Assembly: GCA_965153355.1 (NCBI GenBank)
Contig: OZ231126.1
Coordinates: forward strand, 32,736,001-32,800,000
Length of the DNA stretch: 64,000 bases
From: Flaccisagitta enflata
Taxonomy: Eukaryota; Chaetognatha; Sagittoidea; Aphragmophora
Reading direction: 5' to 3'
The translations under genes and the position numbers were made by a program. The stretch's first letter is position 1. Each line of letters opens with the position of its first letter. Positions 57,113 through 64,000 of this stretch are shown in pieces. The notes below the pieces were generated by a model, which made no database searches, was not told the DNA's origin, and was given only the letters and a program-made list of their open reading frames with translations.

Positions 57113-58135
57113 TCATCGTGTACTGATGATTGTCAGAGCTTTTTGCGCGTTGAATTCCTCTAATGTCAAGATTTTCTCCGCATCACGGAAGCGTTCCAAT
57201 TCCTCGACAAGCGACGCCGGAACTTCGTCTCTCCGCCATTCGAAGCCGTTGGGGCGTCGAAGTCTTCTCAACAACCTCGTCGACAACGACTTCAACGAGG
57301 AAGCTTCGACGCGCAACTCGACTCGGAAAAATCCAGATGATCTCGGCCAAGTGGGGGCAAAAAAGACCGTCGACGAAGCGTTGGAGAAGTCGTTATCGAA
57401 GGTAATGGAGTCGTCTTGAAGACCGTCTCCCTCCGACGGCCTTTCACGCCCTTCTTCATCTGGTCTCACTCTCCAAGAAATGGCCATCCTCTCTGCGTCT
57501 TCATCGACAAACATCCAAGGACAACCAACTCGTGTTCGCACGCAGACATTCGACCACGCACGCACTCGGCCCATGCAGACGCGCACGCCATCTTCGTTGT
57601 AAGTAAACATGGTGCCAGTTTGAGAAGATCGGTTGAAGAATTGGACGTGAGAGAGCGCTTCGTGCGGTTGCGAGGCCCTTAGATGACGTCCTTGAAAATG
57701 GCCATCAATTGGATGAGGACTCGAGTATTCATCGAGGATAATATTGATGGCCGCGGATATCTGCGCAGACGTGGAAGAAGAAGTGTTTTTGGCCGTTCTT
57801 GTCGACATCATGGATGAATGAAGAGTCAGTCTCGGTGACAGATGAGATGGTTGACGCGAGCTGCTCGTCGACTCGCAATTGACCAAATGAAATCGTGCAA
57901 AAGCCATTTTCCCATCGCCGGTCCAAAATCGAAGGCTGCTTCCTAAAGGCTTGGATCCAGAGAGAGATGATTTGGCGGCGATTTCGATGCTATGAAGCGA
58001 TGGTTTTTGATGCTTTTGAGTAGTTAGGATTGTGTCCTCAGAACTTGCATGAATGTTTTCCGAGTCAAAGACGAAAATGGAAACGTCGGAGAGATTTGTG
58101 AATGTGACTTCAATGGTTGTGAGATGGGAATCCAT
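57113..58135 (-). CDS. Uncharacterised protein, 340 residues
   Basis: A single open frame from ATG (58135-58133) to the stop at 57113. An excellent acceptor (T-rich tract, CTCCTTACAG) lies at 58235, so the terminal exon probably starts at 58234; the frame is open from there to the ATG, but that part is AT-rich and looks like 5' UTR. The N-terminus (EVTFTNLSDVSIFVFDSE) looks like beta strands, residues ~85-150 are Ser/Thr-rich, and the C-terminal third is strongly basic with an acidic end (ASLVEELERFRDAEKILTLE). No signal peptide, membrane segment or family I recognise. The nearby genes do not hint at its job, except that it lies 166 bp downstream of the KLHDC3-like gene on the same strand. 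Its 3' end is duplicated downstream. Confidence 0.7.
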   Translation of the reverse strand: MDSHLTTIEVTFTNLSDVSIFVFDSENIHASSEDTILTTQKHQKPSLHSIEIAAKSSLSGSKPLGSSLRFWTGDGKMAFARFHLVNCESTSSSRQPSHLSPRLTLHSSMMSTRTAKNTSSSTSAQISAAINIILDEYSSPHPIDGHFQGRHLRASQPHEALSHVQFFNRSSQTGTMFTYNEDGVRVCMGRVRAWSNVCVRTRVGCPWMFVDEDAERMAISWRVRPDEEGRERPSEGDGLQDDSITFDNDFSNASSTVFFAPTWPRSSGFFRVELRVEASSLKSLSTRLLRRLRRPNGFEWRRDEVPASLVEELERFRDAEKILTLEEFNAQKALTIISTR

Positions 58136-58234
58136 GTTTTGTTCTTTATGATTGTTTGTGTATCTATGAACTTTGTTTTGTTTTATATTTAGATAACTGC
58201 GATGTGGGAAGTATTTGTTCCAATAATTTGTTAT

Positions 58235-58400
58235 CTGTAAGGAGAAAAAAAAATAGTAAATGTGATTTAAAGTGAGAATTGTACATGGAAAATCACTGGA
58301 CCTGGCATTTTCTTCACAACAGGGAATGGGTATGTAGGTTCCATGAAAAAGGGTTGTGGGGGAATGATGTGTGAAATGCTATATTTACAAATTAAGCCTA
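58235..58400 (-). promoter_or_regulatory. 166-bp spacer with a strong 3' splice site between two same-strand genes
   Basis: The stretch from the stop of the KLHDC3-like gene to the acceptor TTTTCTCCTTACAG contains no AATAAA on the minus strand and no obvious promoter. The acceptor may end a cis intron, or receive a spliced leader if the two genes form an operon. Confidence 0.45.
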
Positions 58401-60684
58401 CTATTTAACCAGAGGCAAAACTCTGTCAATCTCAGTCTTCTCGACACAAACTTTCTCTTGCAATTTTCGTGGCAAGTTGGAAATATCGATTCCTTGTTTG
58501 ACAATCTCCTTCAAACAAAGAGTCTGCAACGTTGGGCGAAAATCAAAGATCCTAAAATCCGAATAAATCAGTTGAACGTTGTCTTTATCGACGCTGGCGT
58601 TAACGTCGACAGATGTGCGCCAAATATCGAACAGAAACACTTGTCCGCCGACCACTGCGAAGCTTCGGCTCCGTGGGACCAACACATTGACTGGACCTCT
58701 TGATGATGGGACAGTCCTGTTAGAGGTTGAAGCGTGACTCTTCCTGTCAGCTTTTAACAGACCGATTTCAGTGTCACCATCTTGGTTCATGACTCCATGA
58801 TTTACATTTGAGGCGTTTAATCGGTCCGCGCTATTTGACTTCTTTGAGGCGCTTTCGCTTCTCGTCTGCTGTGAAAATCTGCTCCAAACTATGCTCCACT
58901 CGAAACATCTCGGGTTGAGACGCCACATCACTTGGAATGCATTGTCGCTTTTTCGGTCGCAAGACCCGAGAACGGCGTAAATTTGATCTTCGTAAATGAA
59001 TGTCGCAAGTGGACGTTGACTCGATGGTCGCTTCCCGGTCGTTTTCGTTTGTGTCCAGTGGTTGATTCGCCTGAGAAGGAAATATTGATGGACTAATTTG
59101 CATAATGCTGTGATCGTTTTCACTGTCATATTGATAGAAATATGCATGACCTTCCATACATATAACGTTAACAAAAAACTTGATAATATCAGCTTCAAAT
59201 ATAAGGGGAAGGCTTATTGCCAAGCACAGTACATTTTACGTGTTCATCAGGCTTGAAATTGATTGGATCTTATTTCTAAATCACATTTCCCGTCGCATTC
59301 ATTAATGCTGGAAAAATTGGTAGTTTTCCTCCCTTGGTCTTAGCTAATGAAGCTGGGCACAAGGTTGATACTACCTTAGTGCTTAATGTTAGGCATTGTT
59401 AGCACTTCATGGCTTCTCCATCCGACGTCTAGGAGAATATCAGACTTGATACAAAAACGTCCTGATACTTCAAGTAAAACTTTCCGCCCTTCTCTTTCGT
59501 ATTGAGATCTTGTTGGCGGTGTAGCCATTCAGGAGCATAAGGTGAGAGGCTAGTGAGGTGATTGACTACGTCAGTGTGGGGTGTCAGTTGTTAATTGCTA
59601 CCTGAATGGACGCCGACGAGAATTCGACGTCTTACTACTAACTACTTACGTGTCGAGAACGTAGACGCGATCGTAGCAATTGCCAACAATGCTAACTCTA
59701 TCTCCGACGAGATTCGCCTCCTGGCACCCGAAGAGAATCATGAATCGGTCTTCCAACGCGCAAACGGAATGAAAGGCGACTCCTCCAATCGGTTTCCCGG
59801 GCGAGTCTCCAGTCGTAGTCAACAGATTCCAAGTCATAGACAAAAAACAAAGTCTGTAGACTCGAGACCGCCGATGATTCGGCGTTTTGCCGCGGAAGAC
59901 GTACATCGCGTCTCCGATGACGCACGCTGATTGGCCGGATCCCATCGGCGGCGGAACGTCAACGCCGGTTACTTCCGGTCGCGACCAAGAATTGGTTTTA
60001 GGATCGAATCGGAATAAAATTGTACAGAATTCGCCGTTAGCTAGGCGACCGCCGAAAAGATACGCTTGACCACGCCACGAAACGCAGACGTGACCGATTC
60101 TTGCCCGGGGATGAGTCATGGCTTGCGCTGGCTGGTTGTTGCTGTTGTTGTTGTTGTTGTTGCTGTTGATGTTACTCAGAGGCGCGGAGACGACGCGCCA
60201 GATTAGCGAAGAGGGATCCAAAACATAAACGTTCAAAAACCGATTCTGTCTACGATGATTCAAAATATCGTCAACCGTGACATCGCCGCCGAAAGAATAA
60301 ACTTTTCCCTCGAGGACGACCGAAGGGTGGAATTCTTGGCGTGGATTTCCTAAGGAAGATCCAAATTGTTTTGAAGAACGCCACATAATTAATGATTTGA
60401 TTTAGCCACGAAGAAGAACGATGAAATTTGCGTGGGTCACAATTTAAAAGTTCGCAATGTTCAGGATCATAAGATGTATGAGAAATGAATTATTGTGGAG
60501 GCAGAGCGAAAATAAGAAGTGTGAAGAAGGATTAAAAAAAAAACGCTTTTTACCCTCTTCGAAGACAATCTGATTGCTAGTGGATTTATTCCCGCGAAAT
60601 AGACTCATGTCGCCAACTGTCAATTGACGAGTGGAGAGGAGAAATTCCATTGTTCGTCAACTCACCGAGTATTCGGGATCTCAT
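58401..60684 (-). CDS. KLHDC3-like kelch-repeat protein, three exons
   Basis: Exons 60684-60666 (ATG in a CACCATGA context, donor GTGAGT), 60349-59650 (acceptor CTTCCTTAG, donor GTAAGT) and 59070-58401 (acceptor CCTTCTCAG, stop TAG). Phases fit, and the product is 462 residues. Kelch repeats run through exons 2 and 3: VYSFGGD, AYLFGGR, MYVFRGK, FMILFGC, IYAVLGS and VFLFD mark the blades. The last part (LRPTLQTLCLKEIVKQGIDI, then LP-KLQEK) matches the C-terminal helix that I know from KLHDC3, a likely substrate receptor of a CUL2 ubiquitin ligase. Differences: an Asn-rich loop (NNNNNNSNN), a Ser/Thr-rich insert of about 60 residues in exon 3, and Arg for Gly in one blade. An alternative first exon at 60650 (ATG, donor GGTAAAAA) would also fit in phase. 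Confidence 0.85.
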
Positions 60685-60739
60685 GGTGAAACTTGATTTC
60701 GACCCGAGGAAGAATTGATGGATTAGGAGAGACGAAGAA

Positions 60740-61262
60740 TCAACACTGACCGAAAAAGACAGAGAGACAGAAAGACAAAAAGACAGTTATAGTTTGAAAG
60801 AGAGACAGAGAAAGAGAAACAGAAGGACGGGAACACAGGGAGATAGACAAACAGAAACACAAATAGACAGAAAGAATAAGAGAACACAGGAAGACAGCGA
60901 GAAAGAGGAAAGACAGAAATACTGAAAAAGATTGACAAAAAGACAAAAAGACAGTTATAGTTAAAAAGATAGTCAGAGAAAGAGAAACAGAAGGACGGGA
61001 ACACAGAGAGATAGACAAACAGAAAGACAAATAGACAGAAAGAATAGAGACTGAGGTAGAGATCAAGTAAGACAGTGACACAGGAAGACAGCAAGAAGGA
61101 GAGAAAGCGAGAAAGACAGAAATATTGAATAAGAATGACAAAAAGACGAAAAGATAGAAAGACAAAAAGACAACGAGACAAAGAGACAAAAAGACAAAAA
61201 GATAAAAGACAAAAAGACAAAGAGACTTAAAGACAAAAAGATAAAAAGCGAAAAGACAAAAT
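60740..61262. repeat. AGACAGAAAGAC-type purine-rich minisatellite
   Basis: Degenerate AGACAAAA and AGACAGA units. A ~100-bp block (GACAGTTATAGTT, GAGAAACAGAAGGACGGGAA) is repeated at about 60782 and 60951. Ser/Leu/Phe frames on the minus strand are artefacts. Confidence 0.85.
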
Positions 61263-61690
61263 GACCTGAGGGGAAATTTTTAGCATGATTTGAATGAATG
61301 GATGTACCAAGATATTTTTCATTTCTTACTTTGCATGAAAAACGCTCATTTACATATCGTCGTCTTTCTTTAACTCTGCGTCAAAAAGACCTTTAATCAA
61401 GCGCAAACAGTTTTGCACACATGTTGTTTCTCGCAGCATATCATACATTGATACGAAAGTAGGACACCAAAGTAGATACCAAAGTAGGACAACCTAGATT
61501 TGCAGGAGGGAGGAAATGGCTTATTTCATGGCTAGGCACGATGCCGAAAGGTTCAGAATGTTTATGAAGTCAAATGAAAACAACTCAATGTTGCGTTGAC
61601 GTGATTTTGGTGAAAATAGAGTGCGCTTATATTCTAAAGAACGGCAGAGGAGCCGTCCCGCTACCTCGGTCGCCAAATGAAGTGGGGGCC
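61263..61690. other. Spacer, nothing recognised
   Basis: No supportable gene. Confidence 0.4.
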
Positions 61691-62640
61691 AAGTATCTAA
61701 AGGAACCCCAAAAAGTATCCAGAAAGTATCTAGAATTTTTTCGCTAGTATCTAGATTAGTCGGGAAAAAAGTCGAAGTCAGTCTTCGACTTTTTGACATA
61801 TTCGAGAGAAACAGGGTTTTCATTTTCTTATGCGAAAGTTGGGGAACTCATCCGGCTGATTGAGGCCTCCAATGAAATTTATAGGGTAAGTAAATTTGAT
61901 AATTCTCTTTCATTTGGCGCCAAGCAGAATGCTCTACGACAAATATTTTTTGCGCTATGAATTTTTAAAGATTTATTTACGAAAAATTCGAATGGAATTT
62001 TTTTCGATTTTTTTATATTTTGTTTAGGATCAATAAAGGAGTGAATTTATGTTTACCTGAGCATGCAAATACATAAAAAATGTTTTTGAGCACGGCTGCT
62101 CATCTCTGAGGGCGTTTTTGAGCATTTTAGCTCATTTAGCTCACTTAGCTCAATCTATTTTTTCTGATTTCAAATACGATAAATGAATAAACATTTTCAT
62201 GCTTGTTTAAGCATGCAAATTAAAAAAACATGTCAGTGAGCAGAGCTGCTCACCTGTGAGGTGTTTTTAAGTATTCTAGCTCATTCAGCTCATTTAGCTT
62301 GCCCTTTTTCTCTGATTTAAAATAGGATAAATAAATGAATGTTTTGATTTAAGCATGCAAATACAAGAAAGCATATCAGTGAGGAAAGCTGGTTGTCTGG
62401 TTGAATCATTTTGAATACTTTAGCTCATCTAGCTCATTTGGCTCAGTTCTATTTTTCTCTGATTTTCAGTGCAATCAATACATACAATTGCTTTTGATTT
62501 GATCTAACAGAAAAAAAGAAAAAATTTGGTGACTGAAATCAAAAGCATGGTGAAAAGTGACCAATGCTTACGACTTTTTTCCTCACGGCGACAGCCGCCA
62601 TTACTGGTATCTAGATGAGGTTTTATTAAAAAAATCAATC
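61691..62640. repeat. Interspersed repeat with AAAAAAGTCG ends and AGCTCATTTAGCTCA blocks
   Basis: It starts with GTATCTAGATTAGTCGGG and the hairpin AAAAGTCGAAG-TCAGT-CTTCGACTTTT (about 61767-61793). Three ~135-bp internal units follow, each with TTTAGCTCATTTAGCTCA-like words and AAGCATGCAAAT. It ends CTTACGACTTTTTTCC...GCCATTACTGGTATCTAGAT near 62616. Related pieces occur at 4650-5060, 46620-46800 and 47541. Confidence 0.6.
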
Positions 62641-63164
62641 TGAATAATGATATTTGTCAAAAAACACATTTGGGTGATATAAATAGACTGATTAATGTAG
62701 AAGATAGTGCAACTCTTGAGCTCATAACTCTTTAAATCAATAATGCAAAGAGGTTTTGAGAAAAGATTGCCATAGAAAACTTATGAAGTCAAGTTGGCTT
62801 GTAACAGCAGGGATTATCTTGCACATCATAGTTTCATAGCCATATGATTATTTTGCTCATGACCCCTAATCTCTTCATCTCCCAATGAAAAAGTACAGGA
62901 AGTATTTTATCCCCAACATTGCCTTTATTTTATAACAAAAAGTGAGGTAAGCAGCGCTCACAAGTGATATCAATCAAAAAGCAAAAAAAAGCACACCTTA
63001 ATATACAAAGCTAATCCCTACAGGTACCACTTGATTTGGTACATTTAGAACTAAAAATTGAACTAGAAAGATTAGAAATAATAGAGATATTTTGTAATGG
63101 CTGTTTTCATAGACCTAATACACTCCCCCCAGTTGCAGACAGGTGGGCTAAGGCAGTGTATTAA
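62641..63164. other. AT-rich spacer, nothing recognised
   Basis: No gene. CCCAGTTGCAGACAGGTGGGC at 63129-63149 is an extra tail-like piece of the following repeat family. Confidence 0.45.
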
Positions 63165-63363
63165 CAAGGCTGGTTACACAGCTACCCCAGTTGCGTGTGG
63201 GTAGGCAGGAGCAGTGAAAGAAAAGGTCATCGGAGCATTTGGGCAGGAGGGGTTAGCACAAAAAGCTCAAAAACGCCAAAAGAATAAAAAGGGGGTCGAC
63301 CAACCAACCAACCGATGGATAAACAAACAATACAAGGTGGAGTTGCAAAGCATGCAACTAAAA
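63165..63363 (-). repeat. GTCC/hairpin dispersed repeat, AGTTGC subtype, inverted
   Basis: CAAGGCTGGTTACACAGC, AGTTGCGTGTGGGTAGGCAG (tail), GACCAACCAACC repeats, AAGGTGGAG and the hairpin AGTTGCAAAGCATGCAACT. Here both hairpin arms and the tail have changed from TCGC to TTGC together. A further partial piece (GACAGACAG, TTCTAGAGTTGTGTGTCC) follows to about 63460. Confidence 0.8.
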
Positions 63364-63460
63364 AACTGCTCACATTTTAAAAAAGTTTCTAACAAATAAA
63401 CAGATGGACAGACAGATAGACCAATATAGGAAGTTCTAGAGTTGTGTGTCCGACACTAAA

Positions 63461-63834
63461 GACATTGTTTATGATGCTATGAGAAATCTGGGGCCTCTTT
63501 AGGAAAACTATGAAGGCGATGAAGGCTTAAGGAAAACTATGAAGGCAAAATATTGTCTAGGACACAGTTATTTTATGACATTCATGGTTTAGTGAGAGCA
63601 TCTTGAATTGATTAAAAAACAATATTGGATGCTTGGCCGGTAAGCATGGGCAAAGGCAATATGACCTTTAAAAAATTCTATAGCCAAATTTGCATCATCC
63701 AAAAAATCAAGCAACTGACTCACAAACATATGAACGTTTATATCGGGTATACATATGCTTACCCAAGATAAAAAATTCACTTTCTTAGCCCAGATTTATG
63801 TCCATTACCTTTAAAAAAGTAGCTGAGCATGTTT
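63461..63834. other. Spacer, nothing recognised
   Basis: A word pair GGAAAACTATGAAGGC is repeated within 35 bp near 63500-63550. No gene. Confidence 0.45.
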
Positions 63835-64000
63835 AAAAAATATTTCAAAGCCACCATTTCAAGTATCCAGATTTGAGCTGAAGTATCTAAATTTTTCTCC
63901 CAAAAGTATCCAGATTAGTAGCCAGGATCCAGATGCCTTTTCAGGTATCTAGGCACCCTTAAAAAGTATCCAGATCTGGATCCCAAGTATCTAGTTTGGC
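63835..64000. repeat. AAGTATCCAGAT / AAGTATCTAG repeats at the window edge
   Basis: AAGTATCCAGAT or AAGTATCTAG recurs at least six times in 160 bp, with the palindrome CCAGATCTGG near 63970. The same words occur at 61697-61760. The array is cut by the window end. Confidence 0.7.

Noticed and set aside
57126-57682. Plus-strand frames opposite the unknown gene, and similar ones opposite the KLHDC3-like exons
   Set aside because: They are shadows of the minus-strand coding sequence.
60444-60650. 68-codon minus frame as the first exon of the KLHDC3-like gene
   Set aside because: It would fit in phase through GGTAAAAA, but the ATG at 60684 with CACCATGA and a GTGAGT donor is stronger. Kept as an alternative.

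Overview
The window is nuclear DNA of an invertebrate animal. The real genes are split by short GT-AG introns, and the recognisable ones are metazoan: an S1A chymotrypsin-like protease, a CBM14 chitin-binding protein and a KLHDC3-like kelch protein. The protease subtype (third-disulphide cysteines lost, an ending of the 'LGFG...SACQ' kind before GDSGG) reminds me of lophotrochozoan digestive proteases. A mollusc or other lophotrochozoan is a guess, not a proof. Well over half of the window is repeats.

Layout. 1-6.5 kb: tandem and nested duplications and GTT arrays. 6.7-7.1 kb: a fragment of an unrecognised protein beside a dispersed repeat. 7.85-12.03 kb: a complete, young, non-autonomous LTR element (two 333-bp LTRs, CTCT target duplication) with a small coiled-coil ORF and a ~766-codon ORF, and no visible pol. 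12-31.5 kb: microsatellites, including three macrosatellite units each built of a unique core plus a long GAAA array, with several short inverted-repeat elements and dispersed GTCC/hairpin repeats. 31.6-33.7 kb: a 48-bp repeat that encodes a 16-residue unit. 34-38.3 kb: long trinucleotide and dinucleotide arrays. 40.5-44.1 kb: a TA-flanked inverted-repeat element, then phased 11-bp and 10-bp arrays interrupted by a 628-bp foldback element.

The gene cluster lies at 49.5-60.7 kb. A seven-exon secreted serine protease (+ strand) is followed by the 3' exons of a chitin-binding protein (+). Two close genes on the minus strand come next: a three-exon KLHDC3-like gene and, 166 bp below its stop, an uncharacterised gene whose last codons have been copied in a 636-bp tandem duplication. 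Protease introns 4, 5 and 6 are loaded with transposon remnants; one MITE abuts exon 5 so closely that its target-site duplication carries the splice acceptor AG.

The most interesting unexplained element is a dispersed ~50-440 bp family (about 14 clear copies, both orientations). It begins with a small hairpin, continues with degenerate GTCC repeats and ends in a tail complementary to the hairpin's 5' arm. Arm and tail change together from copy to copy.
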